Shown piece by piece: positions 22,941 to 31,359 of a stretch of 64,000 nt of DNA. Origin of the DNA: an uncultured Acetatifactor sp. (GTDB lineage: Bacteria > Bacillota > Clostridia > Lachnospirales > Lachnospiraceae); the NCBI GenBank assembly GCA_910586215.1, contig CAJUGH010000018.1:23552-87551 (forward strand), read 5' to 3'. The position numbers and the translations under genes are program-made. A model generated the notes under the pieces. The model saw nothing but the letters and a program-made list of their open reading frames with translations. It did not search any database and was not told the origin of the DNA. How positions within the stretch are numbered: the stretch's first letter is position 1; every line of letters begins with the position of its first letter.

Positions 22941-24039
22941 TCCCTAAAGGGTTTGATAGTCCTGCCAGTTCCTCCACCTCCACAAAGCAGGCCTGGGTCC
23001 TGGTCTCGCTGACCGGATGGTTGAAGTAGATCCGCTTCCCGTCCCGGGAGAAAGTAGGGTTGGGATGTACCTGCAGCTTCCAGATGCAAGTCTGGAAATC
23101 CTGGCCCCCAAAAGTGGCCGCAGGCCTGGTCTCTCCCCTGGGGTACAGGAAGATATCTGCCGGATACCCGGGATAGGCCCGGTCTCCCACGAACCACTGC
23201 CTGTCCGGGGAACCATCTATGTGGTTGCCAATGCCACCCAGGGTCTCCAGGCACTGTCCGTCCACGGTAAAGCGCTGGATCCTGCTGCTGGCCATCTCAA
23301 TCCTGTGGCCGTCATGATACTGTCTGGTGGCCATGTACGTATCATCGTCATACCAGAGCTGATGGACGGGTTTGTCCGGGATCACATGGGTCCTGCCCGT
23401 ATCCAGGTCAATGCAGCCCAAAGCGCCGAATACCGGGCAGTTCTCCACACTGAGCCGCATCATGACCCGGGTGGCGGACGGATTGAGCTGCACATGGCTC
23501 ATGGATGTGGTGTTCTTCCCAGGCACGCAGCCGCTGCCCACCACCATATCCAGAATGGTCTGTTTGTCTGCCACCCGCTTGATCTTCCCTGTGGCCAGTT
23601 CCAACAGGTAGATGCCACAGCAGTCTATCTCCGGATGATCCGGGTTCTGGTCCAGGTATTCCTCGGATATGGAGAAGGGGTACCAGCCATTTTCCGCACA
23701 GTGGCTTTCTTTCCCATATATGGGGCCATACTTGGTCTCTCCCGTGTGGATATTCAAGATCCGGATGGCCGTCAGCCCTCCTGCCATGTCCCGGAACACA
23801 ATGTGGTCATTGTCCACGAAGGTAGCTGACGGGCCGTTATGGTTCTTACAACTTACCGTGTACAGCTTCCGCTGTTCCCTCAGGGTCTGTCTGTCACAGA
23901 TCCAGATCTGTGTCTCATCCCCATATTCCTCCGTCAGGGAAGGCTTGCGCCCATACACCAGCCATTTCCCGTCCGGACTCTCCGGCTGGCCCCCGTTCAT
24001 GCCCCACAGGGTGGAGCCTTCGTATTCGCATACTTTGTA
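22930..24039 (-). CDS. Beta-propeller protein, oligogalacturonate-lyase-like
   Basis: A 369-residue protein made of repeated beta-strand blades with WD/TolB-like turns (SPDGKWLVYG near 21-30, NPTFSRDGKRIYFNHP near 325). It resembles the seven-bladed propeller of oligogalacturonate lyases (PL22), which split unsaturated pectin digalacturonides in the cytoplasm. No signal peptide is seen. The start at 24039 follows GGAGGGATAAAC. Pectin relevance would fit the uronate genes at 42.9-48.8 kb, but the PL22 assignment is tentative because I could not confirm all the catalytic His and Arg residues. Confidence 0.7.
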   Translation of the reverse strand, partial: YKVCEYEGSTLWGMNGGQPESPDGKWLVYGRKPSLTEEYGDETQIWICDRQTLREQRKLYTVSCKNHNGPSATFVDNDHIVFRDMAGGLTAIRILNIHTGETKYGPIYGKESHCAENGWYPFSISEEYLDQNPDHPEIDCCGIYLLELATGKIKRVADKQTILDMVVGSGCVPGKNTTSMSHVQLNPSATRVMMRLSVENCPVFGALGCIDLDTGRTHVIPDKPVHQLWYDDDTYMATRQYHDGHRIEMASSRIQRFTVDGQCLETLGGIGNHIDGSPDRQWFVGDRAYPGYPADIFLYPRGETRPAATFGGQDFQTCIWKLQVHPNPTFSRDGKRIYFNHPVSETRTQACFVEVEELAGLSNPLGIAF

Positions 24040-24131
24040 CATGTTTATCCCTCCTTGTCCGCTGAAAAGAGGCTTTTCCACACCCTCTCTGCGCCATTAG
24101 ACCCGCTGCTTTTGTCATGTCAACATATGGT

Positions 24132-25064
24132 CTATTCCGTCCACGCTCCCATGCCCTGCAGGGTATCCTTCACAGACTGCGCCACTGCCCTTGCCACATT
24201 GACCGTGACCGCATTGCCGAACTGCTTGTAGGCCTGGCAGTCGGACACCGGTATCACGAAACTGTCTTCGAACCCCTGCAGCCTGGCGCATTCCCGGGGT
24301 GTCAGCCGCCTTATCCTGCCATTCTGGGTCACATAGTTGTCCTGGCAGGCCCGGTGCATCTTCGCCATGGTGGCGCACAGAGGCCTTGCAATCTTCAAGT
24401 CAATCTCCGATTTTGCCCTGTAGCCGCCTGTTCCGCCAGACAGAATCGTGGGCAATATTTTATCTGACAGGAAGTATTTCTGGTCAACCTCCGGTTCCAG
24501 CAGGTCCTGCAATGTTCTGTCCAGCTCCTGCTTTGGAGGGAATGCATATGCCACCTCTTCGTCAAAGCATACAATATAGGTCCTGTTCCTGGTCTGGGGT
24601 ACCCCGTAATCCGCGGAATTCAATATCTCACAGAATACATGGTATCCCAGTTCCTGCTCCAGGATCCGGTGTATCTCCCTGTAGGTATTCCCTTTGTCGT
24701 GGGTCTTCAAGGAACGTACATTTTCCAGGATAACGGCCCTGGGCTTCCTGCCTTTCTCTATTTTGTCCTGCAGGATCTGCGCGATCCGGAAGAACAGGGT
24801 TCCCCTGGCATCTTCAAACCCCTTCTGATGCCCCATCATGCTGAAAGGCTGGCAGGGGAATCCTCCTATCATGACATCACCGTCCGGGATCTCTGCAAGC
24901 GGAATCTCATTGATATCGCCCAGTACCATATGTGCGCCAAAATTCGCCCTATAAGTCTGCACTGCAAATTTATCAAAATCATTGGCCCAGATGATCTCAT
25001 AGCCAGTATCCAGAAAACCTTTGTCCAGTCCACCCAGCCCGCTGAAAAACGATACTACCTTCAC
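24132..25064 (-). CDS. DNA (cytosine-5) methyltransferase, orphan
   Basis: A 310-residue C5 methyltransferase. Motif I FSGLGG (7-12), motif IV GGFPCQPFS with the catalytic Cys near 71, motif VI ENVRSL (~113), motif VIII QTRNRTYIV (~155) and motif X KQFGNAVTVNVA near the end are all present, so it should be active. The start is GTG at 25064, giving VKVVSFFSGLGG as in the family; an ATG at 25142 would add 26 unmatched residues. No endonuclease gene adjoins it. The target-recognition region is short, and the site cannot be predicted. Confidence 0.9.
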   Translation of the reverse strand: MKVVSFFSGLGGLDKGFLDTGYEIIWANDFDKFAVQTYRANFGAHMVLGDINEIPLAEIPDGDVMIGGFPCQPFSMMGHQKGFEDARGTLFFRIAQILQDKIEKGRKPRAVILENVRSLKTHDKGNTYREIHRILEQELGYHVFCEILNSADYGVPQTRNRTYIVCFDEEVAYAFPPKQELDRTLQDLLEPEVDQKYFLSDKILPTILSGGTGGYRAKSEIDLKIARPLCATMAKMHRACQDNYVTQNGRIRRLTPRECARLQGFEDSFVIPVSDCQAYKQFGNAVTVNVARAVAQSVKDTLQGMGAWTE

Positions 25065-25186
25065 TTGTCCACATGCCCCCGGATTTCCCTGATTACCACA
25101 AAAACCGTCCTGCCTTCCCTGCGCAGCACTGCCATACAGCATTCCTATTATATGTCTGCCATGCATTGGATTTTCCTAGTTACCTC

Positions 25187-25214
25187 ATTATATAGTGTTT
25201 TGATCAAGGTGTAA
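25187..25214 (-). promoter_or_regulatory. Promoter of the C5 methyltransferase gene
   Basis: Minus strand TTACAC, 16 bases and TATAAT. A second TATAAT lies nearer the gene, at about 25150. The divergent AraC-family gene begins at 25320, with its own TATAAT near 25269, so this intergenic region carries opposed promoters. Confidence 0.5.
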
Positions 25215-25319
25215 ACCAGGGTTTTCAAAAATCCCAAAATCCCCGTATACCATTTTCCTTACTTTTGTTATAATAGAAATACATGCACTGACACTTACAG
25301 GCTGCCAAAGGAGGCCCTC

Positions 25320-26192
25320 ATGCTGGACGCATACAAGGAACTGACTCCCGTTGTATACGGGAAAAATGCCATCAAATACCTGGAGTTCGAATCCCTACCA
25401 GGGCAGACCTGTTTTGCCATGCACTGGCATGAGCGGATGGAAATCCTCCATGTGTGCAGGGGGGAACTGCTCCTGTGCCTGGGGGAAAGGCAGCTTACCG
25501 TGCCGGCAGGCTGCGCTGTGATCATTGTGCCCTGCATGCTGCATGGAGGTACCGCCGGGGCAGACGGGGCCAGCTACAAGACCATCATGTTCGATGTGGA
25601 GAAATTCTGCAATGCCACCCTGGCCTCGGAGCAATATCTGGTACCCCTTTACCAGCGCAATACCCGTTTCCTGAGCCAGACCTCCCACCCGGATATACTG
25701 GAGGCCATAGACCGGCTGGAATCCTTGCTGACAGCCAGGGAAGATGGCCACACGCCCCATCCCCTGTGTGCCATAGGCCAGATCTACGGGATCATCGGCC
25801 TTCTATACCAGCACTGCCATGTGGCAGATCACCGGCCCAGGCACACTGACGGCAAGTTCAGCAGCATCCTGTCCTATATCAATGACCATTATACGGAGCG
25901 GATTTCCTCCAGGGACATCAGCGCCCTGTTCGGATACGATGAGACCTATTTCTGCAGGCGGTTCCGGGAGGTCACAGGGCTTCCCCTGATGAAATACCTG
26001 CGGATCCTGCGGCTGGAACTGGCCCGGAAGCTGCTGGAGGATACCCCGGACACCATCGGGAATATCTCCTGGAAATGCGGTTTCCAGGACATGGGATATT
26101 TTTCCAACTGCTTCAAAAAACAGTATGGAATGTCCCCGGCTGGTTACCGGACAGCCTGCCAGAAAAAGATCCATTCCCCCGCTGGAGGCTGA
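25320..26192 (+). CDS. AraC family transcriptional regulator with cupin sensor
   Basis: A 290-residue regulator. The N-terminal cupin domain includes HWHERMEILHVCRGELLL near 36-53, and the C-terminal double helix-turn-helix runs from about 190 to 280 (ISSRDISALFGYDETYFCRRF, then KCGFQDMGYFSNCFKKQYGM). AAAGGAGG lies seven bases before the ATG. It directly precedes a TIM-barrel epimerase and an oxidoreductase gene on the same strand, which it probably controls in response to a sugar. Confidence 0.92.
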   Translation: MLDAYKELTPVVYGKNAIKYLEFESLPGQTCFAMHWHERMEILHVCRGELLLCLGERQLTVPAGCAVIIVPCMLHGGTAGADGASYKTIMFDVEKFCNATLASEQYLVPLYQRNTRFLSQTSHPDILEAIDRLESLLTAREDGHTPHPLCAIGQIYGIIGLLYQHCHVADHRPRHTDGKFSSILSYINDHYTERISSRDISALFGYDETYFCRRFREVTGLPLMKYLRILRLELARKLLEDTPDTIGNISWKCGFQDMGYFSNCFKKQYGMSPAGYRTACQKKIHSPAGG

Positions 26193-26344
26193 CCGGATAC
26201 TACCCGGGGGACAAAATAATACAAATCCAAGACTAAAATATCAAAACCAGGACATCCCTTTCGTGGTATCATGAAGGCAACCGTTACAAAGTCATATTGG
26301 TAGAAGGACTCACGCACCATCCCTGCAAGAATGGAGGACAGCCT

Positions 26345-27187
26345 ATGAAAATCGGAACCTGCGTCAATTTTACATCCATGGAAGACATGCCTGCCAAGCT
26401 GGCCCTGCTGCGGGAACACCACTTTGATTCCTGCCAGCTTTTGTCCTGGAATCCCCGCCTGTGGACAGCGGAAAATGCCCTGCTGCTGCAGGAGATGCTG
26501 CAAGAATATGGCATCACCGTGTCTGCCTTCTGGTGCGGCTGGGAAGGACCGGTGGTGTGGAATTTCTATGACGGCCAGATCACCCTGGGACTGGTACCCC
26601 CGGAGTACCGCCAGATGCGCATCTGCAATCTCATAGACGGGGCTGATTTTGCCCACAGGCTGGGCATCACCGATGTGGTGACACACATGGGCTTTATCCC
26701 GGAGAACCCCAATGACCCCAATTTCAACGGCTTCTGTGTGGCTGTCCGCACCGTGGCACGGCACCTTAAGGCCAATGGGCAGTACCTGCTGTTCGAGACT
26801 GGACAGGAGACCCCCGTGACCATGCTGCGCTGTTTTGAGAAGGTAGGTTGTGACAACCTGGGGGTCAACCTGGACACGGCTAACCTGATCCTCTACGGCA
26901 AGGCAAACCCCGTGGATGCCCTGGAAGTGTTCGGAACCTATGTACGCAATATCCACGCCAAGGACGGACGCTACCCGGTAAACGGCCATGACCTGGGACA
27001 GGAGACCCGCATCGGGGAAGGCAAAGTGGATTTCCGTGCCCTCTTTGCCCGGCTCCACGAACTGGGCTATGACTCCTACGTGACCATAGAACGGGAGATC
27101 GATGGCAGTGAGCAGATCCGGGATATCCTGGCTTCCAGGGAATACCTGGCACAGATCATTGAGGAAATATATGGTACAAAATGCTGA
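26345..27187 (+). CDS. Sugar phosphate isomerase/epimerase (TIM barrel)
   Basis: A 280-residue xylose-isomerase-like barrel. Metal-site candidates are ETGQE near 159, NLDTANL near 186, HAKDGRYP near 216 and IEREIDG near 250. ATG 26345 follows GGAGG by seven bases, whereas the longer open frame (26297) has no site. It lies between the AraC regulator and an oxidoreductase gene. It is the second TIM-barrel enzyme of this locus and differs considerably from the one at 22002, so a different substrate is likely. Confidence 0.88.
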   Translation: MKIGTCVNFTSMEDMPAKLALLREHHFDSCQLLSWNPRLWTAENALLLQEMLQEYGITVSAFWCGWEGPVVWNFYDGQITLGLVPPEYRQMRICNLIDGADFAHRLGITDVVTHMGFIPENPNDPNFNGFCVAVRTVARHLKANGQYLLFETGQETPVTMLRCFEKVGCDNLGVNLDTANLILYGKANPVDALEVFGTYVRNIHAKDGRYPVNGHDLGQETRIGEGKVDFRALFARLHELGYDSYVTIEREIDGSEQIRDILASREYLAQIIEEIYGTKC

Positions 27188-27326
27188 GAAAAGCTGCGAA
27201 AAAGCACGCAGGGAACGAAAAGGCAATACCAGGAAAAGCCTGGGACTATATTCCGGAAAGATGCAGGACAGGGCATCCGAAAGGCCGCAAAAAATATAGT
27301 AGAAAAAGATATGGAGGGAAGAGACG

Positions 27327-28322
27327 ATGACACAGACCATAACCCCACAGCATCCTATCACAACCCCCGCCGGGTCCAGACTGAAAGTTGGACTGGCAGG
27401 TGTGGGCGGCATCAGCGGTGCCCACATCCCCGCCTGGGAATCCATGGAAGAGACCGATCTGGTAGCCCTCTGTGACATCCGGCAGGAACGTCTGGATCCC
27501 TATCCGGGGAAGCATCTTTATACCAGCTTAGACCAGATGCTGGAGCAGGAAGACCTGGATATCCTGGACATCTGCCTGCCCACTTATCTCCATGCGGACA
27601 CGGCCATCCAGGCCCTGTCAAAGGGTATCCATGTGCTCTGCGAGAAGCCTCTTTCCCTCCACGGGACAGATGTGGCCAGGGTCTACGCTGCGGCACAGGA
27701 GCATCATGTGCACTTCATGGTGGCACAGGTACTGCGTTTCTGGCCGGAGTACGAACTGGCCAAGAGCCTCTATGATTCCGGAAAATACGGCAGACTCCTG
27801 GCCGCCTCCATGACCCGCCTGGGCAGCTATCCCGCCTGGAGCTGGGACGGCTGGATGATGGACGAAGCCCGCAGCGGCCTTGTACCCTTTGATCTCCACA
27901 TCCATGACCTGGATTTCCTGGTATATGCCTTCGGGGTGCCGAAGGATATGCAGGTCCACCGCAGCAGAAGGCCTGAACAGGACTACCTGCAGGTGGTGTA
28001 TGACTATCCTGACTTCTTCGTCACCACCGAGGCCTCCTGGTATGCGGCACCTTACCCCTTCGCCTCAGCCTTCCGCTTCCAGTTTGAGCGGGCTATCCTG
28101 GCCTGTGAGCACGGGGAATGCACCTTGTATGAGACAGAGGGCGTCATCCGGAACCTTACCGGGGAAGCCACAGGGGATACCGGCTCCATCAACCTGCCAA
28201 AGAGTGATGCCTATGCCAATGAAATCCGGTATTTTACAGACTGTGTCCTGGAAGGCAGGTTCCCGGATAAGGTAAAACCTGCAGAACTGGAACAGGTCAT
28301 CGGCCTGTTGAAACGGATTTAA
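27327..28322 (+). CDS. Gfo/Idh/MocA family oxidoreductase
   Basis: A 331-residue NAD(P)-dependent enzyme. GLAGVGGISGAH (22-33) binds the cofactor, CEKPLS near 107 has the family Lys, and DLHIHDLDFL near 190 is the active-site helix with its paired histidines. GGAGGGAAGAGACG precedes the ATG. It is the last gene of the AraC-controlled unit. Confidence 0.9.
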   Translation: MTQTITPQHPITTPAGSRLKVGLAGVGGISGAHIPAWESMEETDLVALCDIRQERLDPYPGKHLYTSLDQMLEQEDLDILDICLPTYLHADTAIQALSKGIHVLCEKPLSLHGTDVARVYAAAQEHHVHFMVAQVLRFWPEYELAKSLYDSGKYGRLLAASMTRLGSYPAWSWDGWMMDEARSGLVPFDLHIHDLDFLVYAFGVPKDMQVHRSRRPEQDYLQVVYDYPDFFVTTEASWYAAPYPFASAFRFQFERAILACEHGECTLYETEGVIRNLTGEATGDTGSINLPKSDAYANEIRYFTDCVLEGRFPDKVKPAELEQVIGLLKRI

Positions 28323-28372
28323 CATAATGATTCGGACAATTGGCTATACCGTTCCGATTTGGCAGCAGTTGT

Positions 28373-28397
28373 AAGGGGGCGATGAAACCGCCCCCTT
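28373..28397 (+). terminator. GC-rich stem-loop after the AraC-controlled genes
   Basis: A perfect 9-bp stem AAGGGGGCG / CGCCCCCTT with a 7-base loop starts 50 bases after the oxidoreductase stop. There is no clear T-run, so terminator function is only probable. Confidence 0.45.
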
Positions 28398-28461
28398 CCT
28401 TACAGTCAATGGCCCATGTACCAAAACAGATGTGCAAGAGAAAAATGGATAGAGAACATGT

Positions 28462-28695
28462 TCATAGCTGATACCCACCAATAAAATATCCCCACCGGAA
28501 TCCGCCCAGCAATTCCATAACAGCCTGGAACAGTCCGTCATAGTCCCCAGCAATATAGTCCTCCAGGGCATCCGCGGCAGACGACATCCGCCAATAAGAC
28601 TTGATCTTCCCCATGATAATTGCCTTCATAATAGAATACGGATTGTAGATAGAATGGATATAGTCAAAGGAATACCCGTCATACCACCTCCTTTT
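28462..28695 (-). pseudogene. Fragment of an AAA-ATPase-like/DUF1703 family gene
   Basis: An open stretch bounded by stops encodes WYDGYSFDYIHSIYNPYSIM and, further on, SYWRMSSAADALEDYI. This resembles the segment of DUF1703-type proteins just after the ATPase core, where WYDGY.F...IYNPYSI and YW..TSA are conserved. The ATPase part and the C-terminal nuclease domain are both absent, and no start or ribosome site is present. It is an independent relic from the one at 13449-14346, as the variant residues differ. Confidence 0.6.
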
Positions 28696-28777
28696 CTAAA
28701 AATATTATAAAAAAGGAATGCAATATAAAATACTCCAAAAATGACAGCCATTTCCCCCAAAAAATCATACATAAAGT

Positions 28778-28807
28778 AAAAAACTGCTGCACTTTTATGC
28801 GCAGCAG
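28778..28807 (-). terminator. Rho-independent terminator of a degraded two-component operon
   Basis: Minus strand: stem GCTGC-rich CTGCTGC / GCAGCAG with a ten-base loop, then TTTTTT. It lies about 80 bases after the end of the response-regulator remnant. Confidence 0.75.
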
Positions 28808-28889
28808 CCTGTCCGAAATGCGTCCGTGAGCCCTATGCCACCATCCTGGTGTCTCATGCCATACCCCGGTGCCCTTCACTGATCCGGTG

Positions 28890-29772
28890 TCATCCCTTCC
28901 CCTGTCTCTTTCCTGTACTCCTTGGGGCTGGCCCCTGGATTCCCTCCAGGTCCCCCACCTCTGCCAACATCAGGAAATATTCGGCGGGAGGGTTCTCCCC
29001 TTTTTTCTGCATGCTTTCTATGGACAGCCTGGACAGCACCTCCCCATACCTGACACGGAGCTTTTCATTGCGGCCGGAGAGCTTTCCTACCCACTCCCTC
29101 TCTTCCATACCCTGGCTGATCAGTATGGTCCGGTTATCCATCGCCGTCCTGTAGATATATAGGGAGGTATCCCGCAGAAAGTCCCTTCCTTTCTCCTGGA
29201 AATCCCCCTGCCCTCCTTCTGCTCCCTGGTCTGCCAGGATGGCCACACATACAGGATCTGCTCCAAAGGAGATCCCATACTGCGCCATGCCCTTCTCCAA
29301 TTCCTGCCTGGACAGGCGGTGAAACAGGATGTCCCTAAGCAGTTCTTCCCTTGCCACATCCTCCTGGGCATTGTGCAGAATCTGTTCCTGCCTCTGCCTG
29401 TCAAGTGCTTCCCACACCTTCCGCATACAGCAGAGGAGTTCATCCTCATCAACCGGCTTCAGCAGATATTCCTCCACCCCTAGGGATATAGCCGATTTTG
29501 CAAACTCAAACTCTGAATATCCTGTCAAGATGATGAAATGGCCGCTAAATCCCGCTCTCCCTGCCGCTGTGGATCAGTTCCAGCCCACTGATGCCCGGCA
29601 TCTTAATGTCCACCAGAACCAGATCCGGACGATCCGCAAGCAGCTTCTCCAGACCATCCCGCCCGTCCACGCCATCTTCACACAGTCCGAAGCCTTCTGC
29701 TTCCCAGTCCATCAGATCCCGGAGTCCCCATCTGACAATGGATTCATCGTCAATGATCATCGCTTTGTACAT
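28890..29772 (-). pseudogene. YesN-type response regulator, frameshifted and lacking its AraC domain
   Basis: The receiver starts at MYKAMIIDDESIVRWGLRDL with phospho-acceptor Asp in LVLVDIKMPG. At about 29545 the frame closes after GRESGI. The continuation FSGHFIILTGYSEF and EEYLLKPV (second half of the receiver) is in another frame; one extra G in the GGG run explains the shift. The rest encodes the linker region, but the C-terminal AraC-type DNA-binding domain is absent and the frame ends in unrelated GIQGPAPRSTGK. It cannot work as a regulator. It overlaps the kinase remnant upstream. Confidence 0.8.
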
Positions 29773-30461
29773 AAGGTTCACCACACCTTTCCGGCAGGAA
29801 GATATTCACTTCCGTGTACTCCCCTTCCACACTGTCGATCTTCACACCATATGCCCGTCCATATCGCAGCCGTACCCGCTGGTGGACATTGGCCACTCCG
29901 ATGTGACGGCCTTTTTCATCGTAACGGTTCAATCGCTGCCGCATCTCTTCCAACTTTCCTGCCGGAATACCCAGGCCATCATCCCTGACTGACAGTACCA
30001 CCTTGTGGTCTGCCCCTTCCTCTGCCATGCGGGAGCTGATCCAGATATTCCCCCTGCCTCCATTTCTTCTGTCACCTTCAGAAAACGGGAATTCTCCATC
30101 AATGTATCATTGTCCACATAGATGTTCGCCCAGTCGATGATGTCATTCTGATACTCCGTATAATCCCTAAAACCGGTATATGCCCTGTAATCGTCCACTA
30201 CATTCTGATAATTTTCATATTGTCTTGCAGCGATAGTCTCCAGCCCGGTATCAAAGTAAAAATATTTTGTCACTGTGCTGACCTTGGAAAATGTCTCCTC
30301 TGCCTGGCCTGCCCGATCAGGATCCGGGCAGGCCCGTGAACCAGATACAGGCAGATCAAGATCATGGGTAGCACACCGCCCAGTATATAGATCAGCAACA
30401 GCCGGTACCACAGCCGCATCCCAGTGACATGGTCGAAAAATCTTTTTATCTTCTTCCTCAT
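29750..30461 (-). pseudogene. YesM-type sensor histidine kinase, internally deleted
   Basis: The N-terminus from 30461 (MRKKIKRFFDHVTGMRLWYR with a transmembrane helix) loses frame near 30310. A sensor segment (ETFSKVSTVTKYFYFDTGLE) continues in another frame to VTEEMEAGG. It then jumps directly to NIWISSRMAEEGADHK and VRDDGLGIP, the ATPase end, in a third frame. The rest of the sensor, the HAMP linker, the phosphorylated-His domain and the N box are missing. The remnant keeps gene order with the response-regulator pseudogene. Confidence 0.8.
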
Positions 30462-30556
30462 GCCGCTTCCCTGTGCTTCCTGTATACAAAATGTCATATT
30501 CGTTATGCAAGAAAAATGTATCTTATTCCCTGTGGGTTCGTCAAGGATTTGTTACT

Positions 30557-30577
30557 TTTCACGGCCCTGCCGTGAAA
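30557..30577. promoter_or_regulatory. Perfect inverted repeat upstream of flavodoxin-like gene
   Basis: TTTCACGGC-CCT-GCCGTGAAA is a 9-bp perfect palindrome about 165 bases upstream of the flavodoxin-like gene and about 95 bases upstream of the kinase remnant. It may be an operator. No promoter could be placed with confidence. Confidence 0.35.
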
Positions 30578-30741
30578 GCAACAAGGATTTCTCTTCTTTC
30601 CCTTGCCATCTTGCATTTGTCTGCTGTAAAATGGGACTGGCAGGAACAGCACCCGAAGAACCTTATACCAGCCGGACAATGGTCCGTCCGGCACGGCAAG
30701 GACGCTGCCTGTACGAAGAAACGGACAGGAGGAATCATCCC

Positions 30742-31359
30742 ATGAAAGTCTTACTGATCAATGGAAGCCCCCGTGTGGGCGGCAACACATCCATTGCCTT
30801 AAAGGAAATGGAAAGTATCTTCACAAAAGAGGGAATAGAGACGGAGACCATCCAGATTGGAACCAGGGACATCCGGGGATGCATTGCCTGCGGACAATGC
30901 GCCGGGAAGGGAAAATGTGTCTTTGATGATATTGTAAATGAAGTGGCGCCCAAATTCCAGGCCTGCGACGGGCTGGTGGTTGGTTCTCCTGTGTATTATG
31001 CCTCTGCCAATGCCACCCTGGTAGCCTTCCTCACCAGGCTCTTCTACAGCACCCCTTTTGACAAAGCCATGAAGGTGGGGGCTGCCGTGGCCGTGGCCAG
31101 AAGGGGCGGACTGTCCTCCACTTTCGATGAACTGAACAAATTCTTCACCATCAGCGGTATGCCTATTGCCTCCAGCCAGTACTGGAACAGTGTCCATGGC
31201 AGGCTGCCAGGCGAGGCCCTCCAGGATGAGGAAGGACTGCAGACCATGCGCACCCTGGCCAGGAACATGACATTCCTCATGAAGAGCATTGCACTGGGGA
31301 AGGAAGCCTATGGGCTGCCAGAGACCGAAGCGCATCTGTGGAGTCATTTTGTCCGTTGA
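30742..31359 (+). CDS. Flavodoxin family NAD(P)H-dependent oxidoreductase
   Basis: A 205-residue iron-sulfur flavoprotein relative. MKVLLINGSPRVGGNTSIAL is the FMN phosphate loop. CIACGQCAGKGKCVFDDI (about 50-67) provides cysteines typical of this group, and GSPVYYASANATLVAFLTRL binds the flavin ring. ATG 30742 has AGGAGG nine bases upstream. It overlaps the convergent eutH-like gene by 16 bases at its 3' end. It is intact within an otherwise decayed segment. Confidence 0.88.
   Translation: MKVLLINGSPRVGGNTSIALKEMESIFTKEGIETETIQIGTRDIRGCIACGQCAGKGKCVFDDIVNEVAPKFQACDGLVVGSPVYYASANATLVAFLTRLFYSTPFDKAMKVGAAVAVARRGGLSSTFDELNKFFTISGMPIASSQYWNSVHGRLPGEALQDEEGLQTMRTLARNMTFLMKSIALGKEAYGLPETEAHLWSHFVR

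Noticed and set aside
25380..25400. GTTCGAATCCC, resembling a tRNA T-loop
   Set aside because: It lies inside the AraC coding frame and no acceptor or anticodon stems can be paired around it.
26144..27478. 444-codon minus-strand open frame
   Set aside because: Antisense to the TIM-barrel and oxidoreductase genes, which carry full family motifs.
28679..28879. 66-codon minus-strand open frame
   Set aside because: It crosses the terminator of the response-regulator remnant, has no ribosome site and shows no similarity.
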